A DNA stretch of 64,000 nt from an uncultured Peptococcaceae bacterium (GTDB lineage: Bacteria > Bacillota > Peptococcia > Peptococcales > Peptococcaceae). The stretch spans positions 129,601-193,600 of the forward strand of contig CAJUDO010000002.1 of assembly GCA_910585405.1 (NCBI GenBank), given 5' to 3'. How positions within the stretch are numbered: the first letter of the stretch is position 1; every line of letters begins with the position of its first letter. A model generated the notes under the pieces. It had not been told where the DNA came from and made no database searches. It saw only the letters and a list, made by a program, of their open reading frames with translations. Shown one piece after another: positions 36,907 through 45,945 of this stretch. A program made the translations under genes and the position numbers.

Positions 36907-37270
36907 CTTCAACCAACTCCTCAAAATAACTGTCTAACAATTCTTTTATTTCTCTTTTCCCATAGCCCAACTGCTGCAATTTTTCAAATAGCTCGCTGAT
37001 ACGCATATCTGCCAGTTCCTTGCGTAATTTCCCGATGAGCTCTGTGTCTTCCGTCACATATCGGCCGGTGGTACGCACCGTATATACCAGCTTCTCCCAT
37101 TCCAGCTGGCTCAACGCTTTCTGCATCGTATTGGGATTGACACCGTACTCTACAGCCAAATCCCGCACCGACGGTAGCTTATCACCGGATTTTAGTCGCC
37201 CCGACACTATTTGTAGCTTGATCATATCGATCAGTTGCAAATAAATCGGTGTATTGGCCTCGAATTCCAT
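36884..37270 (-). CDS. GntR-family (YtrA-type) regulator
   Basis: The 128-residue protein has the GntR winged HTH (PIYLQLIDMIKLQIVSGRL, then LPSVRDLAVEYGVNPNTMQKAL) and a short C-terminal dimerisation tail, as in the YtrA subfamily that represses its own ABC operon. AGAGGTG lies 6 nt before ATG 37270; a GTG three codons upstream is less likely. It heads the operon and a palindromic operator lies in its promoter. Confidence 0.92.
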   Translation of the reverse strand: MEFEANTPIYLQLIDMIKLQIVSGRLKSGDKLPSVRDLAVEYGVNPNTMQKALSQLEWEKLVYTVRTTGRYVTEDTELIGKLRKELADMRISELFEKLQQLGYGKREIKELLDSYFEELVEDGSISGV

Positions 37271-37290
37271 GCGAAACACCTCTTTTTGTT

Positions 37291-37340
37291 ATATTGTACT
37301 ACTACACTAATACAATATAACAATTACCTCTATTTGTCAA
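37291..37340 (-). promoter_or_regulatory. GntR operator and promoter of the ABC operon
   Basis: TTGACA (37335-37340 complement) with a TATATT/TATTGT -10 region (37312-37319). The inverted repeat ATATTGTA (37291-37298) and TACAATAT (37311-37318) overlaps the -10 and start region, placed for autorepression by the YtrA-type protein. Confidence 0.7.
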
Positions 37341-37438
37341 GCAAAAACAAGAAAAAATATTCGATTTGTGTGGAGACTACCATATCATGTCATAACATTA
37401 CCAAAACATATACTATGCCATGTATATTTCTATATAAA

Positions 37439-37478
37439 AAAGCCGCCATGCATATCACACACTTCACATGGCGGCTTT
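37439..37478 (-). terminator. Terminator of veg
   Basis: AAAGCCGCCATG pairs with CATGGCGGCTTT; T residues follow on the minus strand. It sits just past the veg stop. Confidence 0.85.
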
Positions 37479-37485
37479 CACTACA

Positions 37486-37761
37486 CTAATTCTGGTTTAC
37501 GACCAGACGATAATCTTTTCCATCCCGATTCACAATTAACACTACATTTCCTGTCAATAAGTCCACATAACTAAATGACATTTTTCGCTCTACTGATTGT
37601 TCTTCCACTCGTACCACAAACAGATTAGAGTATGTACCCTCCAAAACACCGGAGCGCTCGATATACCGACGCCGGCCGCTATTTGCTTTCAGCTTTACAT
37701 CACTGCCTACAAACTGAGATAATGCCTCCTGTACTTTGGAAACTTTCTTTTTGCCTGACAA
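37486..37761 (-). CDS. veg: Veg-family protein
   Basis: Small protein of 91 residues matching the Veg family, with the core KLKANSGRRRYIERSGVLEGTYSNLFVV. In B. subtilis Veg stimulates biofilm matrix genes by opposing SinR, and veg lies next to yabG. TTG at 37761 has AGAGGGTG 6-7 nt upstream; an upstream ATG at 37791 is less likely. Here veg and yabG are separated by about 8 kb of other genes. Confidence 0.88.
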   Translation of the reverse strand: MSGKKKVSKVQEALSQFVGSDVKLKANSGRRRYIERSGVLEGTYSNLFVVRVEEQSVERKMSFSYVDLLTGNVVLIVNRDGKDYRLVVNQN

Positions 37762-38168
37762 GTGTATCACCCTCTTCAAAAATATAATCACTCTGCTTTT
37801 GTTTTATATTATAGCGAATAAATAGGATTTTGTCAAACGTAAAATATATAATTATACATAGTATATCTATATGTGTCAATATGTTTTTATAATATTTTTT
37901 GAAAATTATACTAAATTGCAATATCAAATAGAACAGAAAGAAAATATTCAGAAAATGAACGGAAACCAAAGATTTTTACGTAACAAACAGAAATAAATTG
38001 AGACAAATATAATTTGGAGTAGTGCTGACTTTGCTGTACAAAAATAAAAACAGGGATATAAATTTCTTTCAGAATAATGTATAATGAAAAAAATATTTCA
38101 CAAAACAACGCATTTATATTACAGAATAAAAATTCATTTTTCAGATTTCGAAACGGAGGATACAACCT
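37762..38168. other. AT-rich intergenic region between veg and the ubiquitin-domain gene
   Basis: Divergent promoter region with no recognisable RNA, repeat or gene. Only the ribosome site CGGAGG before 38169 is clear. Confidence 0.5.
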
Positions 38169-40439
38169 ATGAAACGAATATTTGCGATCATCCTGACTTG
38201 TGCTATGCTGTTCTGGTGTCTGCCCAGCACGGCTTTGGCCATGCAAATCTTTGTAAAAACTCTCACAGGCAAGCATATTACTCTGGAGGTGGAGCCTACA
38301 GACCGCATTGAAGATGTAAAAGTAAAAATTCAAGACAAAGAGGGGCTCGCCCCAAACCAATTTACACTTATTTTCGCGGGAATGGAACTCCAAGACGGCA
38401 ATACACTTCAGGATTACAGTATCCAAAAGGATTCCACACTGCACTTGATTTCGATAGATAAACCGGTTTCCGGCAATTTTGGAGACAACGGTGCATTCCT
38501 GTGGACGCTCTCTACAGACGGCACCCTTCTCATTACAGGAACAGGGGTCATGCCTGACTTAGAAATCAACACACAGCCCTGGAAAAATTATCGAATGTAT
38601 ATTACCCAAGTAATTCTGGCAGACGGTGTGACTTCTATCGGAAATAGTGCGTTTAAGGACTGCACAAATCTTGTCCAGACTGAACTGCCCGACAGCTTGG
38701 CTTCCATTGGGCAAAGCGCTTTTGAGAACTGCGCCAAGCTGACATTGACAAACCTCCCTGATGCTGTAACCTCAATCAAAGGTTGGACTTTTGCAAATTG
38801 TACAAATCTAGCGCTGACAGAACTCCCCGATGGGATACTGTCCATTGAGCAATACGCATTTTCCGGATGTACCGAGCTTGCATTGACCAAGCTGCCTGAC
38901 AGCCTAACATCTATTGGGAACTATACATTTAATAGTTGTATCAAACTGGCAATCACAGAAATTCCTGCTGCTTTGAATTCTATCGGAGACAATGGCTTTG
39001 GAAATTGTCGAAGTCTGCATGAGTTGGCCTTCACCAGGGACCCAGCACCGACATTGGGTACAAATGTATTTACAGACTGCAGCAATCTAACGCTCCGTAT
39101 TCCTGACGGAGCGTCCGGCTATGACAGCGCTAACTGGCCTGTAGATTTGTTTGGACATGACGTGATTGTACCGGCAGAAACCGGCGGTACCGCTTCTGCT
39201 TCTCCTGCATTCGCAAAGAACGGCGCACAAATCACAATATCACAAGAGGCAGACAGCGGATATCATTTTACAGGATGGAACGTCATTTCCGGTGATGTGA
39301 CCATCGACAACAACCAATTCACTATGCCTACACAAGCTGTCACTATTATGGCAAAGTTTGAGCCAAACCCAGCCCATCCTGTGACAGTAAACGGCGGTAT
39401 CGGCAGCGGAGACTATGCAGAGGGCGCTACTGTTGCTATCACAGCCACCATACCCAGTGGCCAGCGGTTCACCCAATGGAGCGTAAATGAAGGAAATGCA
39501 GTACTGGTTGAGCCAACCAACGCAACCACTACATTCGTTATGCCCGCACAGGCTGTCACTGTCACAGCCAATTTCCAGAGCAGTTCTGGCGGCAGTGCAT
39601 CATCCGGCGGAAACGGCGGCTACACCCCACCATCTTATCCGCCTACAGTGGAACAGCCTGCTGAGGGTGGCACCATAGTCGTGACACCGTTCAAACCTAA
39701 TATGGGCGATCTTGTGACCATCACACCCAAACCGGAAAACGGCTATCAGGTTGATAAAATCATGATCACCGGACAGAACGGCAAAACATTGGAGGTAAAG
39801 AAAAATCCCGACGGCACTTTTTCCTTTACGCAGCCCGCCAATACAGTAAACATTGAAGTCAGCTATAAACCTATAGAAACAACATGGCGCAATCCCTTTA
39901 CCGATGTTTCTCAAAATGCCTGGTACTATGACGCGGTAAAATATGCCGTACAGCACAAACTTTTTTGTGGTATTTCCGATACAGCTTTCAGCCCCGACAG
40001 CACTATGACACGGGGCATGCTGACAACCGTGCTGTATCGGATGGCGGGAGAACCAAATATTGAAAATGAAATTTGGGGTTATCCCTTCGCGGATGTAAAC
40101 GCAGAAGCCTACTACGGTACAGCAATCTATTGGGCACGTCTGAACGGGATTGCCAACGGCTACTGCGACGAGAAATTCGGCCCTGATGACCCCATCACCC
40201 GCGAACAGCTTGCCGTCATTCTCTACAATTATTCCGGCTCACCGACTTCCCCGCAAACCCTTGAAGGATTTACAGACACGGACAAAATCAGCAGCTACGC
40301 TCTGAATGCCCTGTGCTGGACAGTAAAACAGGGTATCCTGCAGGGCAAAGGTGACGGCGTACTCGACCCTGCAGGTCAAGCTACCCGTGCTGAAGTCGCT
40401 GCCATACTACAACGGTTTTGCCAAATATCAAAAATGTAA
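38169..40439 (+). CDS. Secreted ubiquitin-domain, leucine-rich-repeat, SLH protein
   Basis: The 756-residue protein has a signal peptide (1-24, cleavage after STALA), then a ubiquitin fold (25-96) starting MQIFVKTLTGK, about 77% identical to eukaryotic ubiquitin over 69 residues by my count. Lys6, 11, 27, 29, 33 and 63, Leu8, Ile44 and His68 are kept. Lys48 is Met, and the LRLRGG tail is missing. BspA-type leucine-rich repeats follow (about 150-310, pattern LPDSLTSIGNYTFNSC), then InlB-B-like repeats (GYHFTGWNV; QRFTQWSV), and three SLH repeats (about 575-755). GGAGG lies upstream. It is a surface-anchored protein that may mimic host ubiquitin; how it functions is unknown. Confidence 0.9.
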   Translation: MKRIFAIILTCAMLFWCLPSTALAMQIFVKTLTGKHITLEVEPTDRIEDVKVKIQDKEGLAPNQFTLIFAGMELQDGNTLQDYSIQKDSTLHLISIDKPVSGNFGDNGAFLWTLSTDGTLLITGTGVMPDLEINTQPWKNYRMYITQVILADGVTSIGNSAFKDCTNLVQTELPDSLASIGQSAFENCAKLTLTNLPDAVTSIKGWTFANCTNLALTELPDGILSIEQYAFSGCTELALTKLPDSLTSIGNYTFNSCIKLAITEIPAALNSIGDNGFGNCRSLHELAFTRDPAPTLGTNVFTDCSNLTLRIPDGASGYDSANWPVDLFGHDVIVPAETGGTASASPAFAKNGAQITISQEADSGYHFTGWNVISGDVTIDNNQFTMPTQAVTIMAKFEPNPAHPVTVNGGIGSGDYAEGATVAITATIPSGQRFTQWSVNEGNAVLVEPTNATTTFVMPAQAVTVTANFQSSSGGSASSGGNGGYTPPSYPPTVEQPAEGGTIVVTPFKPNMGDLVTITPKPENGYQVDKIMITGQNGKTLEVKKNPDGTFSFTQPANTVNIEVSYKPIETTWRNPFTDVSQNAWYYDAVKYAVQHKLFCGISDTAFSPDSTMTRGMLTTVLYRMAGEPNIENEIWGYPFADVNAEAYYGTAIYWARLNGIANGYCDEKFGPDDPITREQLAVILYNYSGSPTSPQTLEGFTDTDKISSYALNALCWTVKQGILQGKGDGVLDPAGQATRAEVAAILQRFCQISKM

Positions 40440-40457
40440 AATCGCGATGTTTTTACA

Positions 40458-40494
40458 AAGGGAATGGCATATCCCAATGTCATGCCATTCCCTT
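40458..40494 (+). terminator. Terminator of the ubiquitin-domain gene
   Basis: A perfect 13-bp stem AAGGGAATGGCAT / ATGCCATTCCCTT with an 11-nt loop lies 18 nt past the stop. No U-tract is obvious. Confidence 0.7.
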
Positions 40495-40543
40495 AAACCG
40501 TTTATTCTCTTATGCTATATCACTTCAAAAGGAGGTTCTTCCC

Positions 40544-40810
40544 ATGATTACAATCTTTAACCGTCAAACACTGCTTACTACCTTCAACTTTGACCAGTAT
40601 CATCAAATTTTACAGCAGTTGAGTCAGGCCAAGATTCCCTACCGCGTCAGTGCCCGCGATTTGGATATCAATCGCCATCGCAAGGGAATGGTTGGCATAC
40701 AAACCGATTTACAACTGAAGAAATACACCGTACAGTATCGTGTCTATGTTCACAAAAAAGACTATGACCAAACAGTTACCTGTATGCGCAAGGTACAGAG
40801 CACCCCTTGA
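40544..40810 (+). CDS. Small conserved-looking protein, DUF2007-like
   Basis: The 88-residue protein has alternating beta-alpha pattern (MITIFNRQTLLTTFNFDQYHQ), a basic middle and a final segment YRVYVHKKDYDQTVTCMRKV. It resembles the short signal-transducing DUF2007 proteins, but the match is weak. AAAAGGAGG lies 8 nt before ATG 40544, a very strong site. It follows the ubiquitin-domain gene after a terminator. No function can be given. Confidence 0.6.
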   Translation: MITIFNRQTLLTTFNFDQYHQILQQLSQAKIPYRVSARDLDINRHRKGMVGIQTDLQLKKYTVQYRVYVHKKDYDQTVTCMRKVQSTP

Positions 40811-40861
40811 GCACTCTCACCAGACAAGATATAAATTTCCAGTCAAAAACACCCTAATATA

Positions 40862-40926
40862 AATTTTGCATCTGACAGCATACCGTTGCTTTTTTCCCTA
40901 AGAAGCTCAACAGCCGCCAGATGCAA
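40862..40926 (-). terminator. Terminator beside the orphan yabG tail
   Basis: TTGCATCTG (40866-40874) pairs with CAGATGCAA (40918-40926) with added inner pairing. On the minus strand it follows the orphan yabG 3' end, so it may be the original yabG terminator. Confidence 0.55.
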
Positions 40927-40929
40927 TAA

Positions 40930-41012
40930 ATTTTTCTTAATTATAGAGACTTGGGATAACCAATCCGCAGTCTCTCTTTTGTTTCAATTCCACCCACATC
41001 ATCCGCACCAGT
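40930..41012 (-). pseudogene. Orphan 3' end of yabG (left direct repeat of cassette C)
   Basis: Positions 40945-41012 match 45953-46020 with 6 differences in 68, and similarity continues through the stop to 40930 with one gap. It encodes TGADDVGGIETKERLRIGYP and KSL-stop, against a yabG end of the same form with KSPY-stop. No other yabG sequence is present here. The neighbouring LysR gene ends 18 nt away. Confidence 0.9.
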
Positions 41013-41029
41013 AATTGAAAGCAAACATT

Positions 41030-41965
41030 TCAAACAAACGTCTTCATAAAATGCTCTATAAAACTGTTAATCGGTAACGTTTCTTTATTTACGAAAAAAC
41101 TAATGGTGGCACAAGGTTTTTCTGTTATCTCCAGAACAGCAATATCATTAAACATATCTTTATAAAGAGATTCTTCCCACATAAAACTTTCAAAAGTAAT
41201 TCCCACCCCTACATTGTGTTTAACCGCATCAAACCATGCTGCCTTAGAAGTAGTATATAGACTTACTTTATGCATAGTTTCCCCGAAAAACAGCGACTCA
41301 AAACTGGCTGCAATATTGTTTCTTCCTGGCGAAAAACGCACACATGGATATGTTGCTATTTTATTTAAACAAACTTCTTTCTGTTTCGCCAATGGTGAAT
41401 CATAAGAACAGCAAAGGTAGAACTTCCCCAAACTATTTGGTACTGGTATTTCCTTTAATGTCTTTAAAAAGTCCCAAAATGGCCCAGATAATTGTTCTCC
41501 AACTGGAACCATCGTTAAAATGACACCTACTTTTTTCATATCACTTTCTATCTCTTCTACCAAATAATTGTTTATGTCACGTACCTCTATCTTCACATTC
41601 AAATTTTGATGAGAAAAAGAATTAATAATTGTATTCAAAATTGTTTCGCTAAGCGGTGTGCATGTATATAAGAGCAATGTCCCACGCAATTCCTGTTTTC
41701 TTCTTTCTACATTGCCACCTAGTAACTGTAACGTCCCCACATATTTTTCAAGTATTTCTTGTGCCATTTCCTTAAATATAACACCTTCTTTTGTAAAACG
41801 AATTCCCCTGGAATGCCGTTCAACCAAATCAACTCCGATTTCTGCTTCAATATTCTTTATAGAACGACTTAAGGACTGCGGTGTGAGATGCAACTCATTA
41901 CACGCACCACTAATAGAGCCATATTCCGATAACTTTACAATTTGTTCCAGTTGATCTATTCGCAT
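41030..41965 (-). CDS. LysR-family regulator of the esterase-DASS-ADH cassette
   Basis: The 311-residue protein begins MRIDQLEQIVKLSEYGSISG with the LysR HTH (GACNELHLTPQSLSRSIKNIE) and an effector domain. GGGAG lies 7 nt before ATG 41965; an in-frame ATG at 42004 is less likely. It is divergent from the esterase gene across a 354-nt region with a palindromic site, the standard LysR arrangement, so it should control the three plus-strand genes. Its stop lies 18 nt from the orphan yabG repeat. Confidence 0.9.
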   Translation of the reverse strand: MRIDQLEQIVKLSEYGSISGACNELHLTPQSLSRSIKNIEAEIGVDLVERHSRGIRFTKEGVIFKEMAQEILEKYVGTLQLLGGNVERRKQELRGTLLLYTCTPLSETILNTIINSFSHQNLNVKIEVRDINNYLVEEIESDMKKVGVILTMVPVGEQLSGPFWDFLKTLKEIPVPNSLGKFYLCCSYDSPLAKQKEVCLNKIATYPCVRFSPGRNNIAASFESLFFGETMHKVSLYTTSKAAWFDAVKHNVGVGITFESFMWEESLYKDMFNDIAVLEITEKPCATISFFVNKETLPINSFIEHFMKTFV

Positions 41966-42169
41966 ATCAATTTCTCCCTTGTCTGATATGTATCTATTAA
42001 ACAATAGTATATATTAAAGTATTATATTTTTCAAATATCAAAACATTAGCCCCATTAATATTACCCGATAATCTTAATTAAAGTCATCTGCTGTACATCT
42101 TTGCTGAAGCAACCATATTGCTTAACAATAGTAGTGATATTCTTTTTATAAAAGATAATTTAAAATATG

Positions 42170-42185
42170 AGTATAGATCAATACT
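42170..42185. promoter_or_regulatory. Candidate LysR binding site
   Basis: AGTATAGATCAATACT is palindromic at 14 of 16 positions and lies between the divergent LysR and esterase genes. The rest of 41966-42319 is AT-rich DNA with no other recognisable element. Confidence 0.5.
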
Positions 42186-42319
42186 TATAATATAAAATTA
42201 TTATTTTTTATATTGTAATAAATTGATTTTTAGAATGTTATGTTGGCCAACACATTCTATTTATTTTAGTTACATCATTTTTCTTATAATTTTGTTAAAT
42301 AATTCAAGGAGGAAATATA

Positions 42320-43207
42320 ATGTCTGAAAACAAAAAAATCATTCCTAAAACTCCTGATGTAGTAGATTTTGAAGAAAATGGAATTACTGTTCTTAATAAC
42401 ATAATCTATGGTTATACAGAAGACTGTGACCTCCGGGCCGATTGTTTTTGGGATGACGCTAATCAAGAAACGAAACCACTTATTATTTGGATCCATGCAG
42501 GTGGGCTCACTGAATTAACCAGTACCCGTAAAACTCGTCCAGAATCAGCATTTTATCAATTAGTTAAAAAGGGATACTTCGTTGCCAGTATTGACTATCG
42601 CCTAGCCCAAGTTAGACCATTTCCAGCCGCACTTGAGGATTGCAAATGTGCAGTACGTTATTTTAGAAGTCATGCTGCCAAATATAATATTGATCCAAAC
42701 CGAATTGGCGTATGGGGAGGATCTGTTGGCGGTCAAATGGCAGGTTTGCTTGCAGTGCAAGGCGGAATTGCAGAATATGAAAATAAAGGCGGCTGGAATG
42801 ATGTTTCCAGCGATATACAAGCTGCCGTATCCTGGTATGGAGGATTGAGCTTCAAAACATTTATCGAGTTACGCAAAGACACCTGTGAAGAACAAGAAAG
42901 AGGATTTGCCTCTTTTCGCGACCGTTTTCAATTCACATATGGTGGAACAATTGAAGAAAAACAAGATTTAATCGAAAAAATCGACCCTATGAGCTACGTC
43001 ACAAGAAAATTTGCCCCTATGTTAGCAATGTGTAGTGATAGTGACCCGCGCATTGGTGAAGATGTTAGTAAAAAATTCTGTGAGATAGCCTGCCAGAACG
43101 GTAATAATATTATCTATAGCACTGCGCCTGGACAAGGTCATGGATTTTTCAAAGGAGAAGAATTTTACGAACAAGTATATAACCACTTCGATCAATATTT
43201 AAAATGA
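42320..43207 (+). CDS. Alpha/beta hydrolase, carboxylesterase type
   Basis: The 295-residue serine hydrolase is of the small esterase group. The oxyanion motif HAGG (IWIHAGG, near 58), nucleophile elbow GGSVGG with Ser near residue 135, catalytic Asp in CSDSDPRIG and His in GQGHGFF are all present. There is no signal peptide, so it is cytoplasmic. AAGGAGG lies upstream. It is the first gene of an operon with a DASS permease (17 nt downstream) and an iron alcohol dehydrogenase; together they could import an ester or acylated anion, hydrolyse it and oxidise the alcohol. The substrate is unknown. Confidence 0.9.
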   Translation: MSENKKIIPKTPDVVDFEENGITVLNNIIYGYTEDCDLRADCFWDDANQETKPLIIWIHAGGLTELTSTRKTRPESAFYQLVKKGYFVASIDYRLAQVRPFPAALEDCKCAVRYFRSHAAKYNIDPNRIGVWGGSVGGQMAGLLAVQGGIAEYENKGGWNDVSSDIQAAVSWYGGLSFKTFIELRKDTCEEQERGFASFRDRFQFTYGGTIEEKQDLIEKIDPMSYVTRKFAPMLAMCSDSDPRIGEDVSKKFCEIACQNGNNIIYSTAPGQGHGFFKGEEFYEQVYNHFDQYLK

Positions 43208-43224
43208 GTTAGGAGGGACAAACA

Positions 43225-44622
43225 ATGTCTAGTTTACTTCAAAATAAAACAAACATAAAAACTATCATCGGTTGGGTAATCAGTATTTGTATTCCTTTAA
43301 TTCTTTTTTTAATCCCTTGTACAGAAAGTTATACCTACGAAATAAAAATGTTTTTCGTAATTACTGTTTTCTTTATCTTATGTATGGTTTTCGATAATTT
43401 AAACACTGCATATATTGGGATATTAATGCCTGTCTGTTACGTTGTTTTCGCAGTTTGTAAGCCAGCCATCGCTTTTCAATCTTGGAGTAATCATGTCGTT
43501 TGGATGGCTTTAGGCAGCTTCATGTTTGCTGATATGATGATGAAATCTGGTTTCGCAAAACGTTTAGTTTATAAAATGCTTTCTTATACTGGAGGATCTT
43601 ACCGTGGGATTTTGATTGGTGTCGGTATAGCGGGTATCATTCTTTCCCTGGTAATGTCCGGGAGAGTTCAGTATATACTAGCCCCTTTATGTTATAGTCT
43701 GATTTTAGCATTAGGCTTAGAAAGATCCAAAGCGGCAGTTGGTATTTTACTTACTTCTGCTTCTATTTGCTGCGATGCCAACTCTTTCTTATACTCTAAT
43801 GTCGTTGCAAATTTAGAAGAAGTTGGGGCTAGCGTATCTGGTGGTGCTTCTCTTCCTTGGATAGGCTATATTACCAATAATGTTCCTATGATATTTTATG
43901 CATTCTTAATTATTTGGCTCTATTCTATCATGTTTAAACCAGAAGAACCAATAAAAGGGAAAGATTATTTCCGTGAAGAATATGCAAAATTGGGACGTAT
44001 GGACTCTGGTGAATTCAAAACTCTGACTATTTGTTTGATTTTATTATTTTCTTTATTGTCCTTCGGACATTTACATCGTATCCAAATTGGTTGGTGTTTC
44101 ATCCTTTGCGGCTGTTTGTTCTTTGCACCTGGAATCAATGTTGGTGATAAAGAAGATCTGAAGAAATTGAACTACGGGTTTGTTATTTTTATCGCATCAT
44201 GTTTCACGATTGGCAATGTAACTAGCGAACTGGGATTAGGTCAAATTTGCGCCGACCTTCTACTCCCGCTAGTAGATGGTAAAAGCGCTGTCTTTACACT
44301 GATGGTTATGTGGGTATTTACTATTATTTTAAATGCTGTTATGACCCCTGTAGCAATTATTGCTGCAATGACAATTCCTTTTACAGTTGTTGTCATGAAT
44401 CTTGGTATAAATCCTGATGCACTGTATCTAATAATGTTGTCTGGTTTTAACTTATTATTCTTCCCATATGAATCTGGTAACTATCTACTACATTACAGTT
44501 ATGGTTGCATGACAATGAAAGACTTTATGAAAGGTATGTATATCAAAATGGCAATTACCGCTGTCTTTCTCATTGTAGTCCTGATTCCATATTGGAAGTT
44601 GGTCGGATTCCTGTTCATCTAG
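43225..44622 (+). CDS. DASS/SLC13-type anion permease (second copy)
   Basis: The 465-residue membrane protein is homologous along its length to the permease at 9696. It starts similarly (IKTIIGWVISICIPLILFLIP), has the Ser-Gly motif LSLVMSGRVQYILAPL and the second-half NAVMTPVAIIAAMTIPF, and ends in a similar way (PYWKLVGFL). AGGAGGG lies 7 nt before the ATG. The two copies sit in different cassettes, each with its own LysR gene and enzymes, indicating repeated use of one transporter type for different anions. Confidence 0.88.
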   Translation: MSSLLQNKTNIKTIIGWVISICIPLILFLIPCTESYTYEIKMFFVITVFFILCMVFDNLNTAYIGILMPVCYVVFAVCKPAIAFQSWSNHVVWMALGSFMFADMMMKSGFAKRLVYKMLSYTGGSYRGILIGVGIAGIILSLVMSGRVQYILAPLCYSLILALGLERSKAAVGILLTSASICCDANSFLYSNVVANLEEVGASVSGGASLPWIGYITNNVPMIFYAFLIIWLYSIMFKPEEPIKGKDYFREEYAKLGRMDSGEFKTLTICLILLFSLLSFGHLHRIQIGWCFILCGCLFFAPGINVGDKEDLKKLNYGFVIFIASCFTIGNVTSELGLGQICADLLLPLVDGKSAVFTLMVMWVFTIILNAVMTPVAIIAAMTIPFTVVVMNLGINPDALYLIMLSGFNLLFFPYESGNYLLHYSYGCMTMKDFMKGMYIKMAITAVFLIVVLIPYWKLVGFLFI

Positions 44623-44644
44623 AAAAACCAAACTCTGTATTTTA

Positions 44645-44686
44645 TTTAAAGAAAGCATACTTACATATTAGTATGCTTTCTTTAAA
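44645..44686 (+). terminator. Intercistronic hairpin before the alcohol dehydrogenase gene
   Basis: A perfect 16-bp stem TTTAAAGAAAGCATAC / GTATGCTTTCTTTAAA with a 10-nt loop lies between permease and dehydrogenase genes. It may attenuate or stabilise the transcript. Confidence 0.65.
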
Positions 44687-44714
44687 CCTAACTTTATTTT
44701 TGGAGATGATCAAA

Positions 44715-45890
44715 ATGAAAGATTTTGAAACAACTCGTTGGCCTATTGTTCTTTTTGGAGAGGGAAAATCTTTGGAAACCGGTAAAAGATTCTCTAAATG
44801 GGGAGTAAAAAATGTCTTAGCTGTATATGGTAGTACTGTTTATTCAAATGGATTAGTTGACCCTATTTTAGAATCAATTAAAGCAGAAGGTATTAATGTC
44901 TACTCCTTTGTACGCATTGCTACTGAAGTACCTGATTATCTAATTGAAGACATTGCAAAAGCAGCTCTTACCTGTTCTGCTGACGGGATACTTGCTATCG
45001 GTGGCGGGAGCACAATGGATGCTGTAAAATATGCTTCCGCTTATATGTATAGTGAAATGCTCCCCATGTCTGATTATCTTTATCAAGCTCCTGTTTTCAA
45101 CTTTCCGCCTAGTGGAAGACCTAAACTAATTTTTATACCAACTACAGCTGGAAGTGGTGCTGAAATGACTTCAGCCGGGCCTGTTTTTAATTCAAAAACA
45201 CAACGCAAATCTCTATACAAATATTTTCCTCCTGTGCCAGCAGATTTGGCTATCTTGGATCCTTACTTAACCTTAAAATTGTCACCTTACTTAACCATTA
45301 CCACCGCTATGGATGCGTTGGCACATGCAATAGAATCTATGACAAGTCAAACACGTAGTATCCGTTCTGATATGATTTGCGGACAGGCAATAGAACTTAT
45401 TGCCAATAATTTGTTCACCGTCATGAACGATCCCGCAGATATAAACGCTCGTGGAGCTATGCTCATTGCCGCCAATCTGGCCATCGGCGTAGAAAGTAAA
45501 CGGCATATTGGACATGCTATCACTGAAGGTCTCGGTAGTGTTTATCATATTCCACACGGACATTGTTGCGCTTTAGCGCTACCGCCAACATTACGCTATA
45601 TTGCAAAAGTTGACGAGCTAAGTCAACCATTACATCTCATTGCAGAAAAAATGAATTTGCCAAAAACAGAATTTCCGGGACTTACTATCGCAAAAGAAAT
45701 CGAATTACTTAACAAAAAATTTGAAATCGCATTATCACTTAAAGAACTTAGTATTGCATACAATGAGGCGGATATTTCCAATTGTGCCGCGATTATTGCT
45801 GCAGATAAACCCCATTTATCTATGAGTGTACGACCAATGAATTATGCAGAAGCCTATCAGATTATGCAAGAAATCTATCATGGTAGTTAA
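44715..45890 (+). CDS. Iron-containing alcohol dehydrogenase
   Basis: The 391-residue group III dehydrogenase has the nucleotide-binding motif GGGSTMDAVK (near residue 97) and metal ligands in DALAHAIES and GHAITEGLGSVYHIPHGHCC (Asp and three His pattern). It oxidises an alcohol or reduces an aldehyde with NAD(P). GGAG lies 9 nt before ATG 44715. It is the last gene of the esterase-permease operon, after a hairpin, and ends about 50 nt before the right repeat of cassette C. The substrate is unknown. Confidence 0.93.
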   Translation: MKDFETTRWPIVLFGEGKSLETGKRFSKWGVKNVLAVYGSTVYSNGLVDPILESIKAEGINVYSFVRIATEVPDYLIEDIAKAALTCSADGILAIGGGSTMDAVKYASAYMYSEMLPMSDYLYQAPVFNFPPSGRPKLIFIPTTAGSGAEMTSAGPVFNSKTQRKSLYKYFPPVPADLAILDPYLTLKLSPYLTITTAMDALAHAIESMTSQTRSIRSDMICGQAIELIANNLFTVMNDPADINARGAMLIAANLAIGVESKRHIGHAITEGLGSVYHIPHGHCCALALPPTLRYIAKVDELSQPLHLIAEKMNLPKTEFPGLTIAKEIELLNKKFEIALSLKELSIAYNEADISNCAAIIAADKPHLSMSVRPMNYAEAYQIMQEIYHGS

Positions 45891-45945
45891 ATCGTTATTT
45901 CACATTTATTTTCTATTCTTTAACAACTTAGTGAAGCCATTTTTC

